Shown: positions 43,529 through 51,461 of the stretch, piece after piece
How positions within the stretch are numbered: the first letter of the stretch is position 1
Layout of the letters: every line of letters begins with the position of its first letter
NCBI GenBank assembly: GCA_020350285.1
Contig: CP070708.1
Location: forward strand, 1,978,146-2,042,145
Source: Anaerolineaceae bacterium
GTDB lineage: Bacteria > Chloroflexota > Anaerolineae > Anaerolineales > E44-bin32
Reading direction: 5' to 3'
DNA length: 64,000 nt
The notes under the pieces: model-generated
The model's database searches: none
What the model saw: the letters and a program-made list of their open reading frames with translations, nothing else
Told to the model about the DNA's origin: nothing
Position numbers and translations under genes: made by a program

Positions 43529-43712
43529 GTGCCCTCCCTCCGAATCAGGAAGGCCAACCCCCATCTTGGCACTTTTGCTTCTGTACTCATTTTAACCCCA
43601 TTCTCGAGCCTTTTAGCTTCCAGTAAGCTGACAGGCTCGTTCTTTGTGCCTATTAAGTAATTTGTAAGTGAATTGCCGTTGTATTTTCCTTACTCCACAA
43701 GGCGACCAAGTC

Positions 43713-43764
43713 GTAGTGGCAATTCACCGTTCGTGCCGCGAGAGCAGGCATGAATTGCCACTAC
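43713..43764. repeat. GTAGTGGCAATTCA inverted repeat
   Basis: GTAGTGGCAATTCA and TGAATTGCCACTAC, 14 perfect bases, flank a 24-base loop. A partial extra copy (GTGAATTGCC) lies upstream at 43669-43679. Its ends resemble the GTAGGGGC palindromes elsewhere in the window. The rest of this 366-base gap between divergent genes shows no gene. Confidence 0.7.
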
Positions 43765-43894
43765 CCATTATCGAAGGACCTGCTATGTAGCTAAAGGACA
43801 CAACATCCAAGAGAGAGCGAGAGATAACACATCCCCTTGCTCCCAAGCAGATCTCGTGTTACGTTATCTTTGAAAAGGCCTATTGCGGATAAAG

Positions 43895-44593
43895 ATGAAA
43901 GACCTGTCCTCGATGTTGGGACGTGTCTGGCATTTCAGACACCTCGCGAAAACAGATCTGCGTATGATCGTTACCGCAGGTCAATTGAGACGTTACCGGG
44001 AGGGAACGATCATCTTTCAAGAGCACTCATCTAGTGCAGGTATGTTCGTACTTTTCAGGGGGAAAGTACACCTCTGTAAACTCAGCCACACCGGACAAAT
44101 TCAGATCATCTCCGTCATCGAACCGGTGATCATGTTCAATGAGGTCACAGCGATTGATGGTGGTCCCAACCCATTTACCGCAATCGCGGCAAAAGACTGC
44201 CTCACATGGAACATCAGTCATGAGGCCTTCGAAGATTTGGTCCGACGCTACCCTGACCCGGAGATCGGATTAGGGATGTTGCGAGTATTGGCGGGTCGAA
44301 CGCGATTGCTGATTGATCGCTGTGAAGATCTATCCTTTCGACCGGTGGTGGCGAGGACGGCCAAATTGCTCCTCGAGTTGAGCAATCATGGCGCCAGGGT
44401 CATCAATCGACGCGATCACCCCATCAAGGACATGGCGGCCGGTATCGCTACAGTCCCCGAAGCCATCAGCCGCTCCCTAAAATCCCTCAAGGAAGACCAA
44501 CTGATCGAGTGTACCCGTACAAAGATCACAGTCCTCAACCCTTCCAGCCTCGCTGAGCTCGCTTGGATGGAACCCCTCTTTACCACCGAATAA
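43895..44593 (+). CDS. Crp/Fnr-family transcriptional regulator
   Basis: A two-domain regulator of about 232 residues. The N-terminal cyclic-nucleotide-binding-like beta barrel (about 20-130) contains Y-R-E-G-T-I-I-F-Q-E-H-S-S-S-A-G-M-F-V-L-F-R-G-K-V; the C-terminal winged helix (about 145-225) has I-K-D-M-A-A-G-I-A-T-V-P-E-A-I-S-R-S-L-K-S-L as the recognition helix. The Fe-S cysteines of FNR are not present, and the residues that bind cAMP in CRP are not well conserved, so a heme- or NO-sensing DNR/NnrR-like role is possible. It precedes the cytochrome cluster. I chose the ATG at 43895 over an upstream TTG. Confidence 0.85.
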   Translation: MKDLSSMLGRVWHFRHLAKTDLRMIVTAGQLRRYREGTIIFQEHSSSAGMFVLFRGKVHLCKLSHTGQIQIISVIEPVIMFNEVTAIDGGPNPFTAIAAKDCLTWNISHEAFEDLVRRYPDPEIGLGMLRVLAGRTRLLIDRCEDLSFRPVVARTAKLLLELSNHGARVINRRDHPIKDMAAGIATVPEAISRSLKSLKEDQLIECTRTKITVLNPSSLAELAWMEPLFTTE

Positions 44594-44680
44594 CCCCCAT
44601 CCCCTGTTCTTATCGTATTAATCAAACTCCACTCCAGAACTGTCCTAATTTGACGTTTGACAATGACTCTTAGATAACTT

Positions 44681-44726
44681 TGTGATATTTTCCACAATAA
44701 GAGAGATATTCAATACAAATTGTGCA
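44681..44726 (+). promoter_or_regulatory. Crp/Fnr-type operator before the octaheme gene
   Basis: TTGTG-ATATTTTC-CACAA (core TGTGA-N6-CCACA at 44681-44696) matches nine of ten conserved bases of a CRP-type site. A TACAAA -10-like box follows at 44714-44719, placing the palindrome about 40 bases before the expected start, the class II activator geometry. A TTGACA at 44657 would instead put the site over a -10. The neighbouring regulator is the obvious candidate to bind it. Confidence 0.6.
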
Positions 44727-44898
44727 TTTTATTGGGGATTTGCCGGATTCGTCATCGGTTAAAAGATAACGAGAAGGTGTGCCTGTCCATAAGAACGAGT
44801 CGGGTTCGTGTTTCGAATCACAGCAGCATGAGCTCTTCCTTCACCAAACCGTCGCAAGGGAAGGGCTTGAAGGAACCTAAGAAGAGAGGAGAATGCCT

Positions 44899-46020
44899 AT
44901 GAGATTATTTGAGAGGCCCTGTACCAAGGGTTCGTCTAAACGAACCCTTATCCTCGGGGTTGGCGCTTTGTTACTGTTGACGTTGGCGCTGGGGGCCTGC
45001 CAGCCCGCAGCCACTCCCGAGCCCACGGAACCGCCTCCGCCCCCAACCGCGAAGCCCACTGAGCCGCCACCGCCGACAGCGACACCGTTGCCCGATCAGT
45101 CGGCTATCGTTGCTGCTTGGGAAGGCAGTCAGCATAACTTCTACGACCTGGGTCACGGACCCAACACATGGTGCGCCCGCTGCCACTCCCCCCAAAACTG
45201 GGATCCGGAGGCATTTCAAGGACCACCCCCCGCATGCTTCACATGTAAATTCGATTTTGATGAAGAGTTGAGAGTGGCTGAAGGCAATCCATTCGTGCCC
45301 GAAGAGGAATGGGTCGGCATCCCCTGCGAAACCTGTCACCGAGTCGATGCAAATGGAATCGCCGATGCAGCGATCGCTTGGTTCAATCCAATCCAAGAGG
45401 AATATCAAGAGGTCAATTCCCCAACCGAGTTGTGTGAGAAGTGCCACGTTACCACAACAGGCAACTCGTTCGGTTCAGCCGTAACGCACAAGATTACGCT
45501 GGGCGGGAGTGCCCATCTCAACTACGGTGGTTTTCTAGGGGATGCACCTCCACCCTCCTACTGTTCGGATTGTCACGACCCACACAGTCTCGAACCGAAA
45601 CAATGTCAAGATTGCCATGCTGACGTGCTCACCTCAGACACACATATGAAGGGCTACAATGCCATCATGCTACCGAGAGTGACATGCATGGCCTGCCACG
45701 ACGCTGAAGGCTATGATGTGGGACCACACCCGGATGAGGAGATGGGTGGCATTTGGGTGACGCAGGAAACCACCATGGGGCGCGGTGGCCCAAGTACTAC
45801 TGTGATCCTCTCCCACAGCATCGTTTTTGACGTGGCCTGTGATCGCTGCCATTCCAAGGGAAATGTCCATGGTTTAAGCACCCTGGACAGCGACGGTAAT
45901 CCCGCAGAGGAGACCATCTGTGTAGAAGGTGAGACTTTGACCGTCCTCTATGATGACCTGGATACATATGGTGTCGTGGATGAAGATTACACCATGGGTG
46001 AATGCCCGACTGAAGATTAA
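44899..46020 (+). CDS. Octaheme c-type cytochrome lipoprotein A (seven CXXCH plus one CXXCK)
   Basis: A 373-residue secreted lipoprotein: a lipobox L-A-L-G-A-C at residues 29-34, then a Pro/Thr/Glu-rich linker to about residue 65. Heme motifs start at 92 (CARCH), 113 (CFTCK), 143 (CETCH), 179 (CEKCH), 222 (CSDCH), 236 (CQDCH), 263 (CMACH) and 314 (CDRCH). The second has Lys in place of the His ligand, as at the catalytic heme of NrfA, but in a different position in the chain. It should carry electrons, and perhaps catalyse, on the outer membrane face. Paralogous to the next gene. The ATG at 44899 has GAGGAG at correct spacing. Confidence 0.88.
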   Translation: MRLFERPCTKGSSKRTLILGVGALLLLTLALGACQPAATPEPTEPPPPPTAKPTEPPPPTATPLPDQSAIVAAWEGSQHNFYDLGHGPNTWCARCHSPQNWDPEAFQGPPPACFTCKFDFDEELRVAEGNPFVPEEEWVGIPCETCHRVDANGIADAAIAWFNPIQEEYQEVNSPTELCEKCHVTTTGNSFGSAVTHKITLGGSAHLNYGGFLGDAPPPSYCSDCHDPHSLEPKQCQDCHADVLTSDTHMKGYNAIMLPRVTCMACHDAEGYDVGPHPDEEMGGIWVTQETTMGRGGPSTTVILSHSIVFDVACDRCHSKGNVHGLSTLDSDGNPAEETICVEGETLTVLYDDLDTYGVVDEDYTMGECPTED

Positions 46021-46122
46021 ACAAGGGTGAAAGCAAAGCCGCTGATCGTGGTGTACTCACAGCGGACGGTAAGAAACCTCCTTTGGGAGGAAGGAGAAGA
46101 AGGCGGATAAAAATAGCTTTGA

Positions 46123-46207
46123 GATGAGACGTTCTACGCCATTGAGTCGTCCTGAGGCAGGGTTGGATTTCGATCCATTAACTCATGAACACGTAGAACG
46201 TCTCATC
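46123..46207. promoter_or_regulatory. Perfect 16-base inverted repeat between the octaheme genes
   Basis: GATGAGACGTTCTACG at 46123-46138 and CGTAGAACGTCTCATC at 46192-46207 are perfect complements around a 53-base loop. The RNA would form a very stable stem about 100 bases before the second octaheme gene. It could limit readthrough, protect the upstream message or mark a small element. Confidence 0.6.
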
Positions 46208-46300
46208 GGATATTGGCACATTTTTTCGCACATTGCAAATTGTCTCATACGAGGAACATATAACTACGATCGAAGGTTCCACTCAAAGAAAGGGGACGCA

Positions 46301-47236
46301 ATGGTTTCACGATCCAGCTATGCGACGATGAAACCTTCCCGACCTCGTGGGATGGCTGCGGGGGTTGTCAATCTCGCCATCATGGTCCTCGTTGGCTTCA
46401 CGCTCGCCGCATGCTCGTCCACTGAGGGCACACCTACAGAACCTAAAGGACCTGCGACACAAGAACCCTCAAGTCAAGTCACAGGGATCCCTCAAGAAGC
46501 AACGAACCCGCCCGAAGATCAAGATACCCTCCAAATCGCATGGGCAAGCAGTTCCCACTCCGACACCTTTGTCGTTTCCGAGGCCGGAACCAACAGCACC
46601 TGCGCTCGATGTCATGCGCCAGTGAATTGGGTACCGACCATGGACGACATGCCGGAGAGTTGCTTGGTCTGCAAGTTTGAGGTCGATCCTCCGCCCCCTT
46701 TGATCCCCGAAGCTGAGTGGACGCACGTTGAATGTATGGTTTGTCACAAGGTAAAGAAGGACAAGGTGCAAGCCGAATACGCATGGCTGGAAATCGCGCC
46801 CATTGAGGAATATGCTGAGGTGGTCTCAGTCACAGAGCTTTGCGATAAATGCCATCTCGGTGACTCCCTCCCTGATCACGCCACGGTGATCGTTGGGGGA
46901 GCCCATCAAGGTTACGAATGCACCGAATGCCACGACGCCCATGACACGACGGCTAACTGTTCAACCGATGGTTGTCATGGAGATGTTCTCGCAATTACAA
47001 CTGACATTCCAGGCCATGACGAAGAGCACGCATCCGTCGCTTGTGTCGCCTGCCACGATGCCAGCGGTCTCGAGATCGGCTTGGATGAAATGCGTGGAAT
47101 CTGGTTCACATTCCTCTCCCCAGAGACTGGAGGAGGGCCATTCTCATCTCACAATATCATTCTCGAAGCTCCTTGTGAACGTTGCCATTATCCTGAGAAC
47201 CCTTGGGGTCTGATAGAATCTGTTTCCACGGAGTAG
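46301..47236 (+). CDS. Octaheme c-type cytochrome lipoprotein B (CXXCH, CXXCK and CX4CH motifs)
   Basis: A 311-residue paralogue of the preceding octaheme protein. The lipobox T-L-A-A-C ends at residue 38. Heme motifs start at 101 (CARCH), 121 (CLVCK), 145 (CMVCH), 181 (CDKCH), 207 (CTECH), 220 (CSTDGCH, a CX4CH), 248 (CVACH) and 292 (CERCH). The CXXCK occupies the same place as in its neighbour and is followed by the same F-[DE]-[FV]-D pattern. I chose the ATG at 46301, with GAAAGGGG before it, since the longer reading from 46124 would lose the signal peptide. Probably part of a two-cytochrome electron conduit. Confidence 0.87.
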   Translation: MVSRSSYATMKPSRPRGMAAGVVNLAIMVLVGFTLAACSSTEGTPTEPKGPATQEPSSQVTGIPQEATNPPEDQDTLQIAWASSSHSDTFVVSEAGTNSTCARCHAPVNWVPTMDDMPESCLVCKFEVDPPPPLIPEAEWTHVECMVCHKVKKDKVQAEYAWLEIAPIEEYAEVVSVTELCDKCHLGDSLPDHATVIVGGAHQGYECTECHDAHDTTANCSTDGCHGDVLAITTDIPGHDEEHASVACVACHDASGLEIGLDEMRGIWFTFLSPETGGGPFSSHNIILEAPCERCHYPENPWGLIESVSTE

Positions 47237-47269
47237 TTTTTATTACTCTCAATCAGAGGAAGAGAGGAG

Positions 47270-47893
47270 ATGACCCTATTAGATCGAATCTTACTTCTGG
47301 CTACCGGCTTGGCAGCGGTTTACCTGATTTGGCGTTTCTACACTCGTTATTCAAAGAACAAAGCTCTCCACGATGTGTACTACCTGATGGGCTTCATCGT
47401 TCTGTTTGTATCTGGTTTGTTGTTGATCCTCTTGGGCTGGGATATCTTGGCTTCTCCCTATGTGCTGACGGTGGCCTCATTGATCCCATTAGGCATCTCA
47501 ATGGGTTTGATGAATCAGTATTTTCCGGGGTGGAAAAGAATCTATTCCTGGTTCGCTTTGATCGGCTTATTGGCGATCGCCATTACCAGCATCGCCGGAT
47601 TTCCGCTCAAAAAGATCGCAGTTCCTGTGTTCCATGGGGTGGCCGGTTTGATCATCTTCGGTGGTCCGATCAAAGTGAGCCTCGATGACAAGGCCCCCAA
47701 AGGTTTCTGGTGGGTAGGGGTAGGTGGTGCGCTGATAGGTCTTGGCGGGATCGCTTTGGCGTTCCTAACCGCCGGTTCACAGCTGCTTTTCTTCAGCCAA
47801 GAATTCGTTCTGCAGATCCTGGCTCCACTGCTCTTGCTGATGACGCTGGCCTTCACATGGGGCTTTGTCAAACAGATCACCGCTGAAGGATAA
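47270..47893 (+). CDS. Polytopic membrane protein, copy 1 of a paralogous pair
   Basis: An unrecognised integral membrane protein of 207 residues with seven or so helices and few charged residues. It is clearly homologous to the gene at 51461: both begin L-D-R-I-L-L-L-A-T and share L-I-P-L-x-x-S-x-G-L-x-x-Q-Y-F-P, a helix with F-H-G-V-A-G-L-I-I-F (L-V-H-G-T-A-G-F in the copy), and G-V-G-G-x-L-I-G-x-G-G-I. The conserved His in that helix could ligate heme. It follows octaheme B by 33 bases, with AGAGGAG upstream. Confidence 0.75.
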   Translation: MTLLDRILLLATGLAAVYLIWRFYTRYSKNKALHDVYYLMGFIVLFVSGLLLILLGWDILASPYVLTVASLIPLGISMGLMNQYFPGWKRIYSWFALIGLLAIAITSIAGFPLKKIAVPVFHGVAGLIIFGGPIKVSLDDKAPKGFWWVGVGGALIGLGGIALAFLTAGSQLLFFSQEFVLQILAPLLLLMTLAFTWGFVKQITAEG

Positions 47894-48019
47894 GCGATTC
47901 GCTCAAGAAACTTACCAACATGGGTCAGATCCCTATCCAGATTTAGTGGAATCCATGGCTAGTCAGCCGAAAAACTTGACTTTCCGCAAAGACTTTCACT
48001 GGTCTGGGTGGTAACCTAA

Positions 48020-48037
48020 TTGTTAACAATTTCACAA
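48020..48037 (+). promoter_or_regulatory. Second Crp/Fnr-type operator candidate
   Basis: TTGTT-AACAATTT-CACAA differs by one base in its arms from the TTGTG-N8-CACAA site before octaheme A. It lies 75 bases before the heme-copper-oxidase-like gene, inside the 218-base gap that separates it from the preceding membrane protein. The match may be chance, but position and similarity support co-regulation. Confidence 0.4.
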
Positions 48038-48111
48038 GAATGAGGCACAACTGCGACTGTTGTGCTTCTCCAGTGAGCCTTCAAATATACTTTTCTGAAG
48101 GAAGGGCATTG

Positions 48112-49647
48112 ATGCTTACAAAGCGATTTCATTTCCTCTTTCAATCTACCAAGGGTCTAGTGCTCGTAGCCGTCGCGATGATCTCGCTCGTTACCGCCCT
48201 CTGGGGCATGCTCTCTGGTCCCATGGTCGAGTGGGGTGTCACGGATGCGATCGTCAATCTGACAGGGATGGATCTGGTGCCAGCCGAGCGCGAAGGGCGC
48301 ATCATCCTTCTCTATCACACCATCGCGGTGACGGTGGTCGCCATCGAGGTCTACCTGATCACCGGCATCTTGCCGATGAGGGATCACGAGCGCACGATGA
48401 TCAATGGCACCATCACTGTCGGATATCTGACGACGATGATCTTCGGTCTATGGTTCGGCTATTTCGGTCACAATTTCGTCTTCCATGGCCTCTATCTCTT
48501 CGGTCTATCGCTGGTCTTCTTCGCCGGCATTCTGCTAACGATCGCCCTTTGGCCTTTTAGGAAGGAGTACTACGTAAAGGACCCTGCCTACGCCCACACC
48601 AGACGAGGTGTTGACCTCGAGCGTTTGGCCTTCTTCACTATGGCGGTGGCAACCTTGGGGTCCGCACTCTTCGGTGCGGTGACCGGTTCCTTCTGGGGCA
48701 GTGGCCATGAGGCCTTCCTGGCTGAAGATCTTATCCGCGAGCCACACAAAACGACCTTGCAGTTGGCGATCATCGGTCACCTGCACATCATGTTGACCCT
48801 GATCGGCGTAGCGATCGCACTGATCATCGGCCGCTGGTTCGATTTCAAAGGACCGCTCCACAAGATCGCCATGCCCTTCATGATCATCGGCACCCTCATC
48901 ATCACATTTGGCGCATGGGCGGTGGTCCCATTCGAAACGATCGCCCACTACATCATTTACGGCGGATCGGTGCTCGTGTTGCTTTCGGGATTGTTCCTGG
49001 TGATCTTCGCCTGGCGCAAATTGATCCGTGATGGGCTCGCCGAGAAGGGGATCGAAAAGGGGAACTTTGTTCAGGGGCTCAAAGCGCTGTTGCGCGATCC
49101 GCTGCGCTTCGGTTCTACCTGGCAAATGGTCTTCATGAACTTCAACGTGAGTTTTGTGGGCATCTTCGTGGCAGTGAAATTAGATGAGATCTTCCGCGTC
49201 TGGCCCGCTCGGGAAGAGCGGATCATCCTCACCGGCCATTGGCACGTCCTCTCAGCGATCATCGCCACCATCATCCTTTTCTATTATGCCGACCTTGCGG
49301 GATTGAAAGGAAGGGCGCGTCAGATATTCGGTTGGGTGCTCATCATCGCTTCAGACGTAGCCTTCGGCGCAGCGACGGTGTTTGAAATGAAGCGCCTCTT
49401 CGTTAGCGAAGCGGAGCAACAACCGATCGTCAATATGACCATGCTCTTGATTGAGATCGGGTTAGCCCTGGTGTTGATCATCCTTGCAGTCTTCATGGTC
49501 TGGAGATTGGTGGACCTATTTAAACGCAAAGGACGATGGACAGCCGAACTGGCTGAGGAGGGGTTGGACACCCTCCCGAAATCGCCTATCTCATTGACTA
49601 CTCCTCTAGGGTCCAATCCGAAGTCCGAGGCGGAGGTGCAGTCATGA
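48112..49647 (+). CDS. Polytopic heme-copper-oxidase-like membrane protein with three His-bearing repeats
   Basis: A 511-residue protein with about eleven helices. Candidate heme or metal ligands are His69 (R-I-I-L-L-Y-H), His120 and His125, H223/H225 (A-I-I-G-H-L-H-I-M) and H376/H378 (I-L-T-G-H-W-H-V-L). G-H-x-H in a helix followed by a hydrophobic stretch resembles the H-x-H of helix X in heme-copper oxidases and NO reductases, but the H-P-E-V-Y copper helix is not seen. The helices around His69, His223 and His376 resemble each other. The start at 48112 has GAAGGAAGG; the reading from 48040 is less likely. The heme O synthase-like gene nearby supports a heme protein. Confidence 0.7.
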   Translation: MLTKRFHFLFQSTKGLVLVAVAMISLVTALWGMLSGPMVEWGVTDAIVNLTGMDLVPAEREGRIILLYHTIAVTVVAIEVYLITGILPMRDHERTMINGTITVGYLTTMIFGLWFGYFGHNFVFHGLYLFGLSLVFFAGILLTIALWPFRKEYYVKDPAYAHTRRGVDLERLAFFTMAVATLGSALFGAVTGSFWGSGHEAFLAEDLIREPHKTTLQLAIIGHLHIMLTLIGVAIALIIGRWFDFKGPLHKIAMPFMIIGTLIITFGAWAVVPFETIAHYIIYGGSVLVLLSGLFLVIFAWRKLIRDGLAEKGIEKGNFVQGLKALLRDPLRFGSTWQMVFMNFNVSFVGIFVAVKLDEIFRVWPAREERIILTGHWHVLSAIIATIILFYYADLAGLKGRARQIFGWVLIIASDVAFGAATVFEMKRLFVSEAEQQPIVNMTMLLIEIGLALVLIILAVFMVWRLVDLFKRKGRWTAELAEEGLDTLPKSPISLTTPLGSNPKSEAEVQS

Positions 49648-50555
49648 AACGGACCTTTTTGTGGCTCCTCTTGCTCCCAGTTTTCGCGATCGGATGTGCT
49701 GCTCCTGCGACCTCACCTGCGGAATCTCCTCTCACCTTCGATACCGGCATCAATCCCGAAGGATGGGCGTTGGTACCTGCAGGTGAATTCTTAAGGGGTC
49801 TCCACGACCTTGAAACGGTGGTCGACTACGACTACGAGATCATGATCACAACTGTCACAAATGCGCAATACGCTAACTATCTAAACGAAGCGTTAGCTGC
49901 TGGTGCGATCAAGATCGTGGACGATCAGGTGGTCGGTTACTATCCTGGCGACGAGTTTCATGGCTACCGTCACGAGGAGGAGATCGCCGCAGACGATTGG
50001 CCGCATATCTCCTTGGATGACCCTGGCTTGAGATTGCGGTATGATGGCAAGACATTCAGTGCTATGAACGGTTATGAGAATCGTCCCATGGTGCAGGTGA
50101 CATGGTTCGGTGCCAGATCCTATTGCGAATTCACCGGCGGACGGCTTCCAACAGAAGTGGAATGGGAGAAGGCCGCCCGCGGCACGGATGGTCGACCGTT
50201 TCCCTGGGGGCATGAGATCCAACCCGAGAACGCAAACTATTACAGCAGCCACGACATCTTCGAGAAGATCGTTGGTAAATTAGGCGACACGACACCTGTG
50301 GGTTTCTACAACGGCAACACCTACGATGGCTTCCAGACCATTGATTCGCCCAGCCCATACGGCCTGTACGACATGGGCGGCAACGTCTGGCAATGGACCG
50401 GCGATATCTACGAAGGAGCTCACTACCGTTATATGCGTGGGGGGAGCAAAGCCGATTATGGGTACAATCTGCGAGTATGGACGAGAAACAACTCCCACCC
50501 TGATTATGTCAGTCCCAATGTCGGTTTCCGCTGTGTGCGGTTGCCAGGCGATTGA
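49644..50555 (+). CDS. SUMF1/formylglycine-generating-enzyme-fold lipoprotein
   Basis: A 303-residue secreted protein: a short signal with F-A-I-G-C (Cys18), then the C-type lectin-like FGE-sulfatase domain. Diagnostic segments are R-P-M-V-Q-V-T-W-F-G-A-R-S-Y-C-E-F, R-L-P-T-E-V-E-W-E-K-A-A-R-G, P-F-P-W-G-H-E, G-L-Y-D-M-G-G-N-V-W-Q-W-T-G-D and R-G-G-S-K. The copper-binding Cys pair of true FGE is not obvious, so sulfatase activation is unlikely. SUMF1-type proteins such as NirV occur beside nitrite reductases. It overlaps the oxidase-like gene by ATGA, so it likely works with it. Confidence 0.86.
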   Translation: MKRTFLWLLLLPVFAIGCAAPATSPAESPLTFDTGINPEGWALVPAGEFLRGLHDLETVVDYDYEIMITTVTNAQYANYLNEALAAGAIKIVDDQVVGYYPGDEFHGYRHEEEIAADDWPHISLDDPGLRLRYDGKTFSAMNGYENRPMVQVTWFGARSYCEFTGGRLPTEVEWEKAARGTDGRPFPWGHEIQPENANYYSSHDIFEKIVGKLGDTTPVGFYNGNTYDGFQTIDSPSPYGLYDMGGNVWQWTGDIYEGAHYRYMRGGSKADYGYNLRVWTRNNSHPDYVSPNVGFRCVRLPGD

Positions 50556-50579
50556 TGATATGAGGATAAGACAGTTAAG

Positions 50580-51461
50580 ATGATGATTGGGTCCATCGGT
50601 CAACAGGTTCGTAGAAGATTCAGAGTATATTGGAAACTCATCAAGAGTCTCCAAACTGGACTGCTGCTACTAACCGGCCTAGCTGGATATATGAGCGCCC
50701 GGTGTCCGGTGATCACCTGGCAGACATTGCTGGCGCTGACGGGAAGCCTGTTCCTGGCGATCAGCGGCAGCACGGTCTTGAACATGGTCTACGACCGGGA
50801 TATCGACGCCCAAATGAAGCGCACCTGCAACCGACCCCTACCCCTGGGACAGGTAAGTGTGGTTGAAGCGCTTTTATTGGGTGCTACGCTTAGTATCCTA
50901 GGAATAGGATGGGCTTTTACCCTCTCCCCGCTCTACGGCTGCGTGGTCTTCGCGGGTTTTTTCTTTGATATCGTTATCTATACGATCTGGCTCAAGCGAA
51001 GGACGGCCTGGTCGATCGTGTGGGGTGGCATCGCTGGCGGTATGCCGATCCTGGCTGGTCGTGTATTGGGTTTTGGACAATTCGATTGGATCGGCCTCTT
51101 GCTGTCCCTGGCAGTTCTTCTTTGGATCCCTACCCACATCATGACCTATAACTTACGTCATAAAGGCGATTACAAGCGCTCCGGCATCCCGACTTTTGCC
51201 TCCATCTACGGTGACAAACTGACACATCTGGCGATCGCGCTTTCTAGCGTGGTCGCGTCGATTGCCATGGGTCTCGCTGCCTACGGCATCGGCATGACAT
51301 GGGGATATCTGCGCATACTCGCCGTGCTTAGTGCTGGTCTGCTCTTCCTCGCAGTGGCCAGTGTCGTTCGACCATCAGAGAGATTAAATTTCGGTCTCTT
51401 CAAGTTCGCCTCGATCTACATGCTGAGCTCAATGTTATTGGTGTTGATTGAGACCATGTGA
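50580..51461 (+). CDS. UbiA-family prenyltransferase, protoheme IX farnesyltransferase-like
   Basis: A 293-residue membrane enzyme with nine helices. The first Asp-rich motif is N-M-V-Y-D-R-D-I-D-A-Q-M-K-R-T-x-N-R-P-L, the CtaB (heme O synthase) form, followed by Y-T-I-W-L-K-R-R-T, G-G-I-A-G-G-M-P and P-T-H-I-M-T-Y-N-L-R-H-K-G-D-Y. CtaB adds a farnesyl group to protoheme IX to make heme O, used by heme-copper oxidases. Its place three genes after octaheme B and behind the oxidase-like protein suggests that protein carries heme O or A. Heme A synthase is not in the window. Confidence 0.88.
   Translation: MMIGSIGQQVRRRFRVYWKLIKSLQTGLLLLTGLAGYMSARCPVITWQTLLALTGSLFLAISGSTVLNMVYDRDIDAQMKRTCNRPLPLGQVSVVEALLLGATLSILGIGWAFTLSPLYGCVVFAGFFFDIVIYTIWLKRRTAWSIVWGGIAGGMPILAGRVLGFGQFDWIGLLLSLAVLLWIPTHIMTYNLRHKGDYKRSGIPTFASIYGDKLTHLAIALSSVVASIAMGLAAYGIGMTWGYLRILAVLSAGLLFLAVASVVRPSERLNFGLFKFASIYMLSSMLLVLIETM

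Noticed and set aside
43895..44593. Calling the regulator FNR
   Set aside because: The N-terminal cysteines needed for the FNR iron-sulfur cluster are not present, so only the family is given.
46124..46300. Longer N-terminus for octaheme B from 46124
   Set aside because: It would bury the lipoprotein signal 60 residues inside and include the 16-base inverted repeat; the ATG at 46301 has a good ribosome-binding site.
48040..48111. Longer N-terminus with C-D-C-C motif for the oxidase-like protein
   Set aside because: The extra 24 codons cover a GCACAAC/GTTGTGC hairpin in the leader, and a better ribosome-binding site serves the ATG at 48112.
48535..49125. A 196-codon minus-strand frame opposite the oxidase-like gene
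   Set aside because: Composition is that of a shadow of a membrane protein gene (Asp/His/Arg/Gln rich), with no motif and no ribosome-binding site.
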